Shown: positions 8,856 through 17,689, counted from the first letter of the stretch. The stretch is 64,000 bases of DNA from Rhodoferax ferrireducens (GCF_003347515.1 NZ_QEII01000324.1:496001-560000); one strand, 5' to 3'. Numbers and translations: made by a program. Notes: generated by a model not told the origin, from the letters alone.

Positions 8856-9623
8856 TTATTTTCCGTAGACGTCGAACTTGAAGTACTTGTCGTTGATCTT
8901 CTTGTAAGCGCCGTTGCCACGGATGGTCTTGATGGCTGTATTCAATTCGTTCTTGAGCGCGGTTTGACCCTTGCGCAAGGCAATGCCCACACCGCTGCCG
9001 AAATATTTCGGCGTGTACAGCTCCGGACCGACCAGGGTGTAGTCCTTGCCTTCAGGCTTGCTCAGGAAACCGCCGGTGACTTCCACGAAGTCGGCCACGG
9101 TGCCGTCGAGTCGGCCGGACTTGATGTCCAGATAGACCTGGTCCTGGGCTTCGTAGGGGATCACTTCCACGCCCGCCGTCTTGAGCTCGCCCATGGCGTA
9201 TTTCTCCTGCGTGCTGCCTTTGAGCACGCCGATTTTCTTGCCCTTGAGCGATGCCGGATCGGTGAATTTCACGTCCTTCTTCACCACCACGCGGCTCGGC
9301 GTGTTGTAGTACTTGTCAGTGAAATCAACGACCTTCAGGCGGTCTTCCGTGATCGACATCGAGCTGATGATGACGTCGTATTTCTTGGCCTGCAGGCCTG
9401 GAATCATGCTGTCCCACACCTGCTCGACGAACACGCACTTGCGCTTGATCTGCTCGCACAGGGCACTGGCAATGTCCACGTCAAACCCGGTGGGCTTGCC
9501 GTCACCGGTCTTGAAAGTGAAGGGCTCGTAGGTCGGATCGATGGCGACCTTGAGGTCTTTGCCTTGTGCAAATGATGCGACACACAACGATCCCAGGGCG
9601 ATGGCCAGCAGGAGTTTTTTCAT
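8856..9623 (-). CDS. aotJ: Basic amino acid ABC importer, periplasmic binding protein
   Basis: A 255-residue type II periplasmic binding protein of the HisJ/ArgT/AotJ group. A signal peptide covers about residues 1-20 (MKKLLLAIALGSLCVASFAQ), then KVAIDPTYEPFTFK and GFDVDIASALC motifs define the first lobe. The cysteine pair in CEQIKRKC matches the conserved disulphide of lysine/arginine/ornithine binders. I chose the ATG at 9623 because AAAGGA lies 7 bases upstream and it opens a clean signal peptide; longer starts add a non-signal extension. It is the first gene of the importer operon. A perfect palindrome lies just upstream at 9642-9658. Confidence 0.93.
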   Translation of the reverse strand: MKKLLLAIALGSLCVASFAQGKDLKVAIDPTYEPFTFKTGDGKPTGFDVDIASALCEQIKRKCVFVEQVWDSMIPGLQAKKYDVIISSMSITEDRLKVVDFTDKYYNTPSRVVVKKDVKFTDPASLKGKKIGVLKGSTQEKYAMGELKTAGVEVIPYEAQDQVYLDIKSGRLDGTVADFVEVTGGFLSKPEGKDYTLVGPELYTPKYFGSGVGIALRKGQTALKNELNTAIKTIRGNGAYKKINDKYFKFDVYGK

Positions 9624-9641
9624 GAATAGATCCTTTGAGTA

Positions 9642-9658
9642 CCGAGGCACTGCCTCGG
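9642..9658. promoter_or_regulatory. Perfect palindrome in front of aotJ
   Basis: CCGAGGCA-C-TGCCTCGG is a 17-bp inverted repeat with no mismatches, 18 bases upstream of the aotJ start and next to its ribosome binding site. It could be an operator for a repressor of the importer operon or an mRNA stem that masks or protects the 5' end. No T run follows, so it is not an intrinsic terminator. Confidence 0.5.
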
Positions 9659-9720
9659 CAAGTTGAAAAAGCAAGCAAAATCATTCTACGGGCTGCGACT
9701 TAGGCGCCGGGGTCTGGTTT

Positions 9721-12279
9721 CTACCAGTCCTCCTTCACCGCCAGTACCGACTCCCGGCCCGCCGCCGCCCGCCCAGCAAGCCAAGCAGTAATCGTGCCTG
9801 CCGCCACCACGGCCAAGCACACGATGACCAAGCGCAGCCAGGGCAGACTCAGCTCCATGGTCCAGTGAAAACTTTGCGGGTTCACCACATGCACCAGCAC
9901 CACCGCCACCGCCAGGCCCAGTCCCAGACCGGCAATGGCGCCCAGCGTGGTCCAGGCGGCGCCCTCATACGCCACCACGGCCAGAATCTGCCGGCGCGTC
10001 AAGCCGAGGTGGGCCAACAGGCCAAACTCCTTGCGCCGGGACAGCACCTGGGCGCTGAAACTCGCCGCCACGCCAAACAGGCCAATGCCAATCGCCACTC
10101 CCTGCAGCCAGTAGGTGACGGCAAAACTGCGGTCGAAGATGCGCAGCGAGGTGGCGCGAATCTGGCTGGCCGTGCCGAAGTCAAGCAGCTGGCCAGCGCC
10201 CAGGCCATGCTGATCGGCCAGCTTGCGCAGCGCTTGCTGCACCCGCTCCGGCTCGGCGGCGTCCTGGAGCCACAGCGCCAGGTCATTGGCGCGCCGGTCG
10301 CCGGTGAGCCGCTCGAACACGCGCTTGTCCAGCGCAATGGCGCCGGACTGGCGGATGTAGTCGCGCCACACGCCTGCTACAAAAAATATAGCTGGTTGCG
10401 CTTGTTCCACGAGGGCTAGAGGCCTGAATGATACTGAAAGTGGGATAAACGCCGCGCCCAACCGGGCGCCATGCAGGTCGACCATGGCCTCGCTCACATA
10501 GATGCCGATCTGTCCCGGGGGCACGGGCAGCGGCTCGTCAACCAGCGGCAGGCTGCGCGCCGGGTCATCGAGTTCGCGGGCAATCAGCGCCACCGCCGGG
10601 CGGGCCGGGTCCAGTAGCAGCGTCATCTGGCGTTGCGCCTGCACCCGCTGCACGCCCGCGACCGTGGCGGCAGCCTGCACAAACTCAGGGCTGAAGTACA
10701 CCGTGTCGCTGGCCCCGAGATGGCTGGCACTTCGTACATACAGATCGGCCGGCAGCACGCGGTCCAGCCACTGCGTCACCGAGTCGCGAAAACTCGCCAC
10801 CATCACGGTCAGCGCCACCGCCAGGCTGAGCGACGCCACCACGCCGCTGACCGCCACCGCCGCGCTCTCGCGCACCCGGCGGGCACGCTCTACCGCCAGC
10901 AGCGGCAGGGTGTGGCGCGCCACCAGGGGGCTGATCCGGTCCAGCAGCAGCGCCACCAGCCAGGGCAGCGCCGTGATGCCGCCCACCAGCAGCAGCGCAA
11001 CCGAGGCGTAGGCCGCCAGCGGTATGTCAAATATGGCCGGAGCCATCGCCAGCAGGATGCCAGCAGCTATCAAAATGATACCTATCCAGTGGCTGCGACC
11101 CGCCACCAAAGCACCGCCCAGGCCTTTGAGCGTCTGCGCGGGTGGCAGACGCTGGGCTTGGCGCGCCGGCCACCAGCCGCCCACCAGCGCGGCCAGCACC
11201 CCCAGAGCGCCATAAATCAGCGCCGCCCAGCCGCTCCATTGCAGGGCCGGGGCGACGCCAGTGAAGTAGCCGCCGCCCAGGTCGCCGCCGAGCAGGCGCA
11301 GGGCCAGTGCCGCCAGGCCTGTGCCCAAGGCAATGCCGGCCGCGCTGCCCACCAGCCCGAGGGCCAGCGACTCCCACAACACCAGCGCCAGCCGGTCGCG
11401 CCCGCTCAAGCCGAGCACGCCAAGCAGCGCAAACTGCTGCGCCCGTTTGGCCACGCTCAGCGACAGCACCGAGAACACCAGAAACGCCCCGGTGAACAAG
11501 GCCACCAGCGCCAGCACGGAGAGGTTGACGCGGTAGGCGCGCGACAGCTTGCTGACCCGGGCCGCCGCGTCGCCGGGTTCGGCCAGGCTCAGGTCAGGTG
11601 GCCAGTTGGGGGTACTTTGCAGCGCGCGCACAAAGGCGGCCCGGTCGGTGCCGGGCTGCAGCCGGATGTCAATGCGCGTCAGCTGCCCCTGCTTGGCAAA
11701 CAGCTCTTGCGCAGCACCAATGTCCATCACCGCCAGCGGCGCGCCACCGGCGTTGACGCGGCCCATCACCGTCACTTCTTTGAGTTGCAAGGCACTTTGC
11801 AGCTGCAAGCTGTCGCCATCGAACCGTTGGCGCGCGGCCGCATTCAAAAATACGCTGTTGGGCGAGAAGAGTGCCAGCCGGTCGGCCTCCGGCGCGGGCA
11901 GCGGCATGAGCGCCGGCGCCACGCTGGCCACCGCCAGGGCATCAACACCGACCACACGCAGTGGCACACGCTCGGCATTTGGCGTCAGCGCGTAGGTGGT
12001 GAATTCCAGCACCGGGGAGGCCACAGTCACCTGCGCAAGTTGGGCCACGCGCGCAAAGACCGCCTCGTCAAAACTGCCCTGCATGCCACGCAGTTCCAGA
12101 TCCGGCTGGCCGTTGACCGAACGCACCGCTTGGGAGAATTCGTCGAGCGCCGAGGCGTTGATCAACTGCACCGAAAACGAGAGCGCCACGCCCAGCATCA
12201 CGGCCACCACGGCGGCCGCGTTGCGCCAGGGATGGTGGCGAAGCTCTTGCCAGGAAAAGGTTTTTAGCAGCTCGATCAT
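9721..12279 (-). CDS. FtsX-family ABC permease (YbbP-like)
   Basis: A large 852-residue membrane protein with an N-terminal helix (about 20-40), a first periplasmic MacB-type domain, a cluster of hydrophobic helices in the middle, a second periplasmic domain and a C-terminal helix set. This is the duplicated FtsX layout of YbbP-like permeases. Such permeases work with a LolD/YbbA-type ATPase on lipids, lipoproteins or small exported molecules. The ATPase normally sits next door but is absent here; the best candidate is the lone ATPase at 18643. About 20 residues near 10376-10436 are encoded by the dispersed repeat. A shorter repeat fragment lies at 11061-11080. The gene is divergent from hpf. 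Confidence 0.85.
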   Translation of the reverse strand: MIELLKTFSWQELRHHPWRNAAAVVAVMLGVALSFSVQLINASALDEFSQAVRSVNGQPDLELRGMQGSFDEAVFARVAQLAQVTVASPVLEFTTYALTPNAERVPLRVVGVDALAVASVAPALMPLPAPEADRLALFSPNSVFLNAAARQRFDGDSLQLQSALQLKEVTVMGRVNAGGAPLAVMDIGAAQELFAKQGQLTRIDIRLQPGTDRAAFVRALQSTPNWPPDLSLAEPGDAAARVSKLSRAYRVNLSVLALVALFTGAFLVFSVLSLSVAKRAQQFALLGVLGLSGRDRLALVLWESLALGLVGSAAGIALGTGLAALALRLLGGDLGGGYFTGVAPALQWSGWAALIYGALGVLAALVGGWWPARQAQRLPPAQTLKGLGGALVAGRSHWIGIILIAAGILLAMAPAIFDIPLAAYASVALLLVGGITALPWLVALLLDRISPLVARHTLPLLAVERARRVRESAAVAVSGVVASLSLAVALTVMVASFRDSVTQWLDRVLPADLYVRSASHLGASDTVYFSPEFVQAAATVAGVQRVQAQRQMTLLLDPARPAVALIARELDDPARSLPLVDEPLPVPPGQIGIYVSEAMVDLHGARLGAAFIPLSVSFRPLALVEQAQPAIFFVAGVWRDYIRQSGAIALDKRVFERLTGDRRANDLALWLQDAAEPERVQQALRKLADQHGLGAGQLLDFGTASQIRATSLRIFDRSFAVTYWLQGVAIGIGLFGVAASFSAQVLSRRKEFGLLAHLGLTRRQILAVVAYEGAAWTTLGAIAGLGLGLAVAVVLVHVVNPQSFHWTMELSLPWLRLVIVCLAVVAAGTITAWLAGRAAAGRESVLAVKEDW
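10376..10436 (+). repeat. Dispersed ~60-bp repeat inside the FtsX-permease gene
   Basis: This copy reads GCTAC...TATAGCT, then TGCGCTTGTTCCACGAGGG and CTAGAGGCCTGAATGAT. The same core (AGCTA, TGCGCTTGTTCCAC-like middle, GGGCTAGAGGCC end) recurs at 19702, 42445, 46046 and 47353. On the gene strand it is read in frame as FRPLALVEQAQPAIFFVA, so the host gene stays open. Confidence 0.75.
11061..11080 (+). repeat. Partial copy of the dispersed repeat
   Basis: CAGCAGCTATCAAAATGATA resembles only the AT-rich end of the repeat (reverse complement TATCATTTTGATAGCTGCTG). It is short enough to be chance, but it lies inside the same gene as a full copy. Confidence 0.35.
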
Positions 12280-12316
12280 GGGAGGTTATGGGGTCTGCAG
12301 GCAGTGTATTGCGCTC

Positions 12317-12357
12317 TTGACAAATCTCAATCTGATTTCCGTGCGCTCCCCAAGAAT
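12317..12357 (+). promoter_or_regulatory. FNR/ANR-like box and -10 region of hpf-CBS
   Basis: TTGACAAATCTCAA (12317-12330) resembles the FNR consensus TTGAT-N4-ATCAA. After 21 bases comes AAGAAT (12352-12357), four of six matches to a -10 hexamer. A start site near 12364 would place the box at about -41, as in class II FNR-activated promoters. Confidence 0.65.
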
Positions 12358-12388
12358 GCAACTGTATCGCCGCACAGGAGGTGCACAG

Positions 12389-12748
12389 ATGAAGCTTCCG
12401 GTTCACATTCAGTTTCATGGCATGGAACGTTCGGATGCGCTCGCGAACTGTGCACGTGAGCACGCCTACAAGCTTGAGTCATTCGCCAACGACATCATGA
12501 CCTGTCGCGTCAGCATCGACCTGGAGCAAAAGCACAAATCGCAGGGGCGGCCTTTCAGTGTGCGCATTGACCTCACGTTGCCGGGCATTGAGCTGGTGGT
12601 GAACCGGGTCCGGCACGAAGACGCCAACACAGCCTTGCGCGAGGCCTTTGACAACATGCGGCGCCAGTTGGAGGATGTCGTGCGCAAGCGCCGGGGGCAG
12701 GTGAAACAGCACGCCGTGCCACCACATGGTGAAGAGCCCGGCAAATGA
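12389..12748 (+). CDS. hpf: Ribosome hibernation promoting factor, short form
   Basis: A 119-residue protein of the HPF/RaiA (YfiA/YhbH) family with the beta-alpha-beta-beta-beta-alpha core (VHIQFHGMERSDALANCARE at the N-terminus, then RVRHEDANTALREAFDNM) and a basic C-terminal tail, but no long-form dimerisation domain. Such proteins bind the 30S A/P sites and silence ribosomes under stress. The ATG at 12389 follows CAGGAGG by 8 bases; the open frame continues upstream only as a shadow of the divergent permease gene. An FNR-like box 58 bases upstream suggests induction at low oxygen. The CBS-domain gene follows after 31 bases, so the two are probably co-transcribed. Confidence 0.88.
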   Translation: MKLPVHIQFHGMERSDALANCAREHAYKLESFANDIMTCRVSIDLEQKHKSQGRPFSVRIDLTLPGIELVVNRVRHEDANTALREAFDNMRRQLEDVVRKRRGQVKQHAVPPHGEEPGK

Positions 12749-12779
12749 CATCTCGCAGGCAGAAAATAGGGAGAACTGT

Positions 12780-13241
12780 ATGGGTGAACGTCTAACCACC
12801 GGCGAAATTTGCACACGCAGCGTGACCATTGCCTTCAGGCAGACGACCCTGAATGGCGCGGCGCGGCTGATGCGGGAGAACCATGTCGGGGCTCTCATCG
12901 TGGTCGATGAAGTGGGCGCTCAGCGGGTCGTGTTGGGCGTGCTCACCGACCGCGACATCGTGACCGCCGTGGTCGCCGCCGACCTGGACCCCAGCACCCT
13001 GTGCGTGGAGGACGTGATGACCACCGACCTGGTCACCGCCCGCGAGGACGATTCACTGATCGACCTGATGCGTACCATGCGCCGCAAGGGTGTGCGCCGC
13101 ATTCCGGTGGTTGGCGCCCAGGACGAGCTGGTGGGCGTGGTCACGCTGGATGACGTGCTGGACATCCTGGCGCAGGAGCTGGGCTTGCTGGTGGCCGCCA
13201 TTGACAGCGAGGGGCAGCGCGAACGCAAGGTTCGCGGCTGA
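12780..13241 (+). CDS. CBS-domain pair protein
   Basis: The 153 residues are almost entirely a tandem pair of CBS motifs (about residues 10-65 and 75-130), with the signatures VLGVLTDRDIVTAVV and LVGVVTLDDVLDIL. CBS pairs bind adenine nucleotides or S-adenosylmethionine and sense energy state, but there is no attached enzyme here to name a target. It lies downstream of hpf with a 31-base gap and a purine-rich ribosome binding site, so it should share the FNR-like promoter. Stand-alone CBS proteins commonly appear in anaerobic or stress gene groups, which fits this setting. Confidence 0.87.
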   Translation: MGERLTTGEICTRSVTIAFRQTTLNGAARLMRENHVGALIVVDEVGAQRVVLGVLTDRDIVTAVVAADLDPSTLCVEDVMTTDLVTAREDDSLIDLMRTMRRKGVRRIPVVGAQDELVGVVTLDDVLDILAQELGLLVAAIDSEGQRERKVRG

Positions 13242-13264
13242 GCATCTTGCGCTGTCGGCAACTT

Positions 13265-14266
13265 TCAGTCCGCCTCGATTTTTGACGCCTTGACCACTTG
13301 CGTCCAGCGCGCCAGTTCGCCCGTACTGAAGTCCGCCAGTTGTTGCGGGTTCATGTAGTCAACGGTGGCACCCTGTTCGATGGCCTTTTGTTTGAAGGCC
13401 GGTGTTGCGGCCAGCTTCGCGATCTCGTTGCTGAGCCGGTCAACGATGGGCTTGGGCGTTTTGGCCGGCGCAAACACCGCGAACCACGAACTCGCATCGA
13501 GCTTGGGCAGACCGGCCTCGGCAGTCGTTGGCACCTCAGGCAGGCTGGGCAGGCGGGTTTTTCCGGTGATGGCCAGCGCGCGCAACTTGCCGGACTGGAT
13601 GTGCGGCATGAACGGCGGCGGCGTGCCGAAGGTCAGGTCGACCTGGCCGCCCAGCAAATCCTGCAGCGCCGGGCCGGTGCCCTTGTAGGGAATATGGGTC
13701 ATCTGCACGCCCGCCTGTTGCTCCAGCATGGCGCCGGTGACGTGCTGCAGAGAACCATTGCCCGAGGAGGCGTAGTTCAGTTTGCCCGGATTGGCCTTGG
13801 CGTAGGCAATCAGCTCGGCCATGGTTTTGACCGGCAAGCTGGCACGCACCACGACGACTTGCGGGGCGGAAATCACATTGGCGACGGGCTGAAAGTCTTT
13901 GGCGTCCCACTGCAGCGGCGTCTTGCTGACGACCGGCGTGATGACGTGGTAGCCGGAGTACTGCATCAGCAGGGTGTAGCCGTCGGGTTCCGCGCGCTTG
14001 ACCGCCACCGCTGCGATGCTGCCATTGGCGCCGCCGCGGTTGTCCACGATCACGGTCTGACCCAAGGCCGCGCCCAACGGCACCGCCAGCATGCGGGCTG
14101 AAATGTCGGTGGTGCCACCGGTTGCCGCAGGTACCACCAGCATGATCGGGCGTGCCGGGTAACTGCCATTGGCCGGGGTTTGCGCCTGGACCAGACCGCT
14201 CAGGGCGGCCGAGGCTGCGAGGGTAGTGATTGCGAGAGCCCGTAGGCTGCGTTGCTTGTTTGTCAT
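13265..14266 (-). CDS. Tripartite tricarboxylate transporter receptor (Bug/TctC family)
   Basis: A 333-residue Bug-family periplasmic solute receptor. A signal peptide (residues 1-28) is followed by YPARPIMLVVPAATGGTTD and the VIVDNRGGANGSIAA segment that shapes the ligand pocket; IPYKGTGPALQDLLGGQVDLTF is also diagnostic. These proteins are expanded in Burkholderiales and bind carboxylic acids. No TctA/TctB membrane genes are nearby, so it may be an orphan receptor that shares a distant transporter. It lies 25 bases after the lyase gene in the same operon, which points to a carboxylate that is then activated to a CoA ester. ATG 14266 is preferred because it opens the signal peptide after an AAGGAGACT site. 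Confidence 0.9.
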   Translation of the reverse strand: MTNKQRSLRALAITTLAASAALSGLVQAQTPANGSYPARPIMLVVPAATGGTTDISARMLAVPLGAALGQTVIVDNRGGANGSIAAVAVKRAEPDGYTLLMQYSGYHVITPVVSKTPLQWDAKDFQPVANVISAPQVVVVRASLPVKTMAELIAYAKANPGKLNYASSGNGSLQHVTGAMLEQQAGVQMTHIPYKGTGPALQDLLGGQVDLTFGTPPPFMPHIQSGKLRALAITGKTRLPSLPEVPTTAEAGLPKLDASSWFAVFAPAKTPKPIVDRLSNEIAKLAATPAFKQKAIEQGATVDYMNPQQLADFSTGELARWTQVVKASKIEAD

Positions 14267-14291
14267 CAGAGTCTCCTTGTTGAAATAGGTC

Positions 14292-15293
14292 TTAACGTGA
14301 AAGTTTGTGAGCCGCGTCGCGTGCCAACGCACGGTCGCGAATCGCATCGAAATCGGCGGGCACAGGGTGCAAATCCAGCCGGCGGCCCGCCTTGGTGATC
14401 TGGCTGGGAATGTCGTGGCCAATCAGGCCGGGCAGGCGCCGGGCGGCGGTGATCAGACGCGTCAGGTCAACGCCGGTGTCGTAACCCATCAAATCGAGTG
14501 CGTGAACCATCTCTTCGCTGCAGACGTTGCCGGTCGCGCCGGGGGCGTAGGGGCAGCCGCCGATACCGCCGAGCGAGGCATCAAAACGCTCGGCGCCGGC
14601 GTCAATACCGGCCAGCACATTGGCCAGACCCAGGCCGCGGGTGTTGTGGAAATGCAGCGTGAGTTCGGTGTCGGGCCAGCGCTGGCGAAAGGCCTGCGTG
14701 AGCGTGGCGACTTGGCCCGGGTAGGCCATGCCGGTCGTATCGCACAGCGTGACGCCGCGCGCACCCAGGTCCACAAAACGCTGCGCCCATGCCAGAACGG
14801 TCGCCTCAGGCACGTCGCCCTCCATCGGGCAGCCAAACGAACAGGACAGTGAGACGTTCACCGCCACGCCCTGGCTGAGTGCCAGCTGAGCGACCTGCGC
14901 CAGACCGCCAAAAGACTGGGTGCGCGTCATGCGCAGGTTGGCGAGATTGTGGGTTTCACTGGCCGACATCACCAGGTTGAGCTCATCGGCGCGCGCCTCG
15001 ATGGCCCGTTCGGCACCGCGCACATTCGGCACCAGCGCGCTATACACCACGCCGGGGCGGCGCGTGATCTCGCGCAGCACGATCTCGGCATCGCTCAGTG
15101 CGGGAATGGCTTGCGGTGAGACAAAGGCAGTCACTTCGATCTTGCTCAGGCCGGCGTCCGACAGTTCGTTGACGAGTGCAATCTTGTCTTCGGTGGCGAC
15201 AAAAGCCGCTTCGACCTGTAGGCCGTCGCGCGTGCCAACCTCCTGCATATAGATGCGCTTTTGCGCGCCGTGCCAGACGGGTGAGGTGTTCAT
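14292..15293 (-). CDS. Hydroxymethylglutaryl-CoA lyase-family enzyme
   Basis: A 333-residue DRE-TIM metallolyase. EVGTRDGLQ near residue 20 carries the catalytic Arg-Asp, HFHNTRGLG the metal-binding histidines, and GGIGGCPYAPGATGN the active-site cysteine loop, all as in HMG-CoA lyase. The reaction expected is retro-Claisen cleavage of a 3-hydroxy-3-methyl acyl-CoA (HMG-CoA, or citramalyl-CoA in some relatives) to acetyl-CoA plus a keto acid. It overlaps the CoA-transferase gene by 4 bases and precedes the Bug receptor, so import, activation and cleavage of one acid are probably linked. Confidence 0.9.
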   Translation of the reverse strand: MNTSPVWHGAQKRIYMQEVGTRDGLQVEAAFVATEDKIALVNELSDAGLSKIEVTAFVSPQAIPALSDAEIVLREITRRPGVVYSALVPNVRGAERAIEARADELNLVMSASETHNLANLRMTRTQSFGGLAQVAQLALSQGVAVNVSLSCSFGCPMEGDVPEATVLAWAQRFVDLGARGVTLCDTTGMAYPGQVATLTQAFRQRWPDTELTLHFHNTRGLGLANVLAGIDAGAERFDASLGGIGGCPYAPGATGNVCSEEMVHALDLMGYDTGVDLTRLITAARRLPGLIGHDIPSQITKAGRRLDLHPVPADFDAIRDRALARDAAHKLSR

Positions 15294-16507
15294 GCAATGA
15301 TTCCTTTTTGACGCAAGGTGCTGATGTCGGCCGTGGAGAGGCCCATTTGCCGCAGCACACCATCGGTGTCGTCCCCCAGGTGCGGCGCGCAGGAGCGGAT
15401 GGTGCCGGGGGTGGCCGACAGCTTGGGCACGATGCCCGGCACGTCCATGCGGTCGCCATCGCGCGTGGTCTGGCTCAGGATCATGTCGCGAGCCCGGTAG
15501 TGCGGGTCCTCATGGATATCTTTGGCCGTGTAAACGCGTCCCGCCGGCACATGGGCTGCGCCCAGAACGGCCAGCACCTCACCGATGCTGCGGCCCTGCG
15601 TCCAGTGGCCGATGGCGGCGTCGAGTTCGGCGACACGCAGTGTGCGTCCGGCATTGCTGGCCAAGTCCGGCGCCTCGCCGAGGTCGCCGCGTCCGATCGT
15701 CTCCATCAGCCGCTTGAAGATGCTATCGCCATTGCCAGCAATCAGTACATAACCGTCGGAACAGGCGTAGGCGTTGGATGGTGAAATGCCGGGCAGGGCG
15801 CTGCCAGCGGCTTCGCGCACGGCGCCGAATGCGCTGTATTCCGGGATCAGGCTTTCCATCACGTTGAAGACCGCCTCGTGCAGGGCCACGTCGATCATCT
15901 GGCCGGCGCCACCGTTGACCTTGCGGTGGTACAGCGCCATCAGCACACCGATCGTGCCGTGCAGCGCCGCCAGGGTGTCGCCGATCGAGACGCCCACGCG
16001 CACCGGCACCCGGCCCGGCTCGCCGGTGAGGTGGCGCAGGCCGCCCATGGCTTCGCCGATGGCGCCAAAGCCCGGCAGGTCCCGATACGGGCCGGTCTGC
16101 CCATAGCCCGAGATGCGCAGCATCACCAGGCCGGGGTTGAGCGCGTGCAGATCATCCCAGCCCAGCCCCCACTTCTCCAGCGTGCCGGGGCGAAAATTCT
16201 CGATCAGCACATCGGCATCGGCAATCAGGCGCCGTGCAATGTCCTGGCCTTCGGGGCTGCGCAGGTCGAGGGCCAGCGAACGCTTGTTGCGCGACTGGAC
16301 CTGCCACCAGACCGAGGTCCCGCTCTGCAGCATGCGCCAGTTGCGCAGGGGATCGCCCGCGCCGGGGGCTTCGATCTTGATGACGTCCGCGCCAAACTCG
16401 CCCAGGGTCTTGCCGCAAAAAGGACCGGCGATCAATTGCCCCATTTCAATCACCCGCACGCCCTGGAGGGCGGCTGGTGATATCGGGATTTGAGGGTTGC
16501 TATCCAT
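15290..16507 (-). CDS. Class III CoA-transferase (CaiB/BaiF family)
   Basis: A 405-residue CaiB/BaiF CoA-transferase with typical features: VIEMGQLIAGPFCGKTLGEFGADVIKIE at the N-terminus (shown here in part only as the family opening), RNKRSLALDLRSPEGQ, ENFRPGTLEKWGLG, and the catalytic aspartate in VSIGDTLAALHG around residue 175. It should transfer CoA from a donor such as succinyl-CoA or acetyl-CoA to a carboxylic acid. It is the first gene of the operon and is divergent from a LysR regulator. The acid is not identified; a branched dicarboxylic acid such as 3-hydroxy-3-methylglutarate, or itaconate or citramalate, would suit the lyase downstream. Confidence 0.9.
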   Translation of the reverse strand: MDSNPQIPISPAALQGVRVIEMGQLIAGPFCGKTLGEFGADVIKIEAPGAGDPLRNWRMLQSGTSVWWQVQSRNKRSLALDLRSPEGQDIARRLIADADVLIENFRPGTLEKWGLGWDDLHALNPGLVMLRISGYGQTGPYRDLPGFGAIGEAMGGLRHLTGEPGRVPVRVGVSIGDTLAALHGTIGVLMALYHRKVNGGAGQMIDVALHEAVFNVMESLIPEYSAFGAVREAAGSALPGISPSNAYACSDGYVLIAGNGDSIFKRLMETIGRGDLGEAPDLASNAGRTLRVAELDAAIGHWTQGRSIGEVLAVLGAAHVPAGRVYTAKDIHEDPHYRARDMILSQTTRDGDRMDVPGIVPKLSATPGTIRSCAPHLGDDTDGVLRQMGLSTADISTLRQKGIIA

Positions 16508-16653
16508 GAAAGACTCCTTGTTGGCGGTGAATCATGGCCACCTTCGCAGTCCGGGTAAATCAACTTATTGCCACGCCAGCATCGCGGATGGAGATGGTGT
16601 AATCGGGGCGCTGCGGCAGCGTCTGCCCCAGCGTATTCACATCGGAGAGCTGC

Positions 16654-17562
16654 ATGACCAAACTTGATCCCGTCTCGTTGAGGCTTTTTGTCGCCGTGAT
16701 GGAGGAGGGCACGATTGTCGAGGCGGCCAACCGCGAGCACATAGCCGCGTCAGCGGTCAGCAAACGCATGAGCGAGCTGGAGCAAACCCTCAACACCGAA
16801 CTCTTTGTGCGCAGCAACAAGGGCACCGTGGCCACAGCGGCGGCCTTTGCCCTGCTCAATCTGGCACGCAGCGTGCTCAATGACCTGGACGATATTTTTG
16901 AGCAGATGAGCGACTATTCTTCCGGCACGCGTGGCCATGTCAGGGTGTTCGCCAACATCTCTGCCATCACGCAGTTTCTGCCCGACGAGCTGAAATCCTT
17001 CATGGTGGCCTATCCGCTGGTGCAGATCCATCTCCAGGAGCGAATTAGCTCGGTCATTGCCAAGGCCGTGGCCGACAACATGGCAGATATCGGCATCCTC
17101 AACGCCGGCAACTACGGCGAGAACCTGACACAGTTGCCCTACCACGATGACGAACTGGTGGTCGTCGTCCCGGTCGGGCACGCGCTGAGCGGCAAGAAAT
17201 CCGTGGCCCTGCATGAGGCACTGGACTACGATTTTGTGGGGGCCCATCCCAATAGCGCGATCAACAACCAGCTGACCAAGGCGGCGGGCGATCTGGGCCG
17301 CACGCTGCGCCTGCGGATTCAGGTCAGCAGTTACGACGCGCTGTGTCTCATGGTGGCGGCCGGCCTGGGCATTGGTTTAATTCCGCGCAAGAGCGCGCAA
17401 CTGTATGTCCGGTCCCTGAAGATCAAGTGCGTGACGCTCAGGGAGCCGTGGGCGACCCGAAAGCTGGTGGTGTGCGTGCGGACTTACGAGGCCTTGTCGC
17501 CCGTTGCCAAGCTGCTGGTCAACCATATCAGCGGGGCGCCGGTGCCCAGTTTGTCGGTTTGA
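16654..17562 (+). CDS. LysR-family regulator, divergent from CoA-transferase operon
   Basis: A 302-residue LysR protein with the helix-turn-helix near residues 18-40 (IVEAANREHIAASAVSKRM) and the effector domain after residue 90. The 146-base gap to the CoA-transferase gene is a shared control region, so this protein probably regulates that operon in response to its substrate or a CoA intermediate. The stop codon overlaps the FNR-like box of the downstream hsp20 gene. Confidence 0.88.
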   Translation: MTKLDPVSLRLFVAVMEEGTIVEAANREHIAASAVSKRMSELEQTLNTELFVRSNKGTVATAAAFALLNLARSVLNDLDDIFEQMSDYSSGTRGHVRVFANISAITQFLPDELKSFMVAYPLVQIHLQERISSVIAKAVADNMADIGILNAGNYGENLTQLPYHDDELVVVVPVGHALSGKKSVALHEALDYDFVGAHPNSAINNQLTKAAGDLGRTLRLRIQVSSYDALCLMVAAGLGIGLIPRKSAQLYVRSLKIKCVTLREPWATRKLVVCVRTYEALSPVAKLLVNHISGAPVPSLSV

Positions 17563-17599
17563 TTTCCATCAACGCGGATTCTTTGGTGTCTTGAATAAT
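17559..17599 (+). promoter_or_regulatory. FNR-consensus box and -10 region of hsp20 (17.7 kb)
   Basis: TTGATTTCCATCAA (17559-17572) is a perfect match to the FNR consensus TTGAT-N4-ATCAA. After 21 bases comes AATAAT (17594-17599), five of six matches to the -10 consensus. The predicted start near 17606 places the box at about -41 and leaves an 84-base leader before the hsp20 start. Confidence 0.75.
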
Positions 17600-17689
17600 G
17601 ATTTCTACGTGCTGGTATTGATTGAAGACTGATGTCCGTGGTCATCGGGGCTGCGGGGCGGCATCAAGAGCATTCATGCCCTGGAGAAG

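Noticed and set aside
7380..9575. A 731-codon open frame on the plus strand across the aot operon
   Set aside because: It is antisense to four well-supported genes, is rich in Gln, His, Gly and Arg, and has no recognisable domain: a codon-bias shadow in GC-rich DNA.
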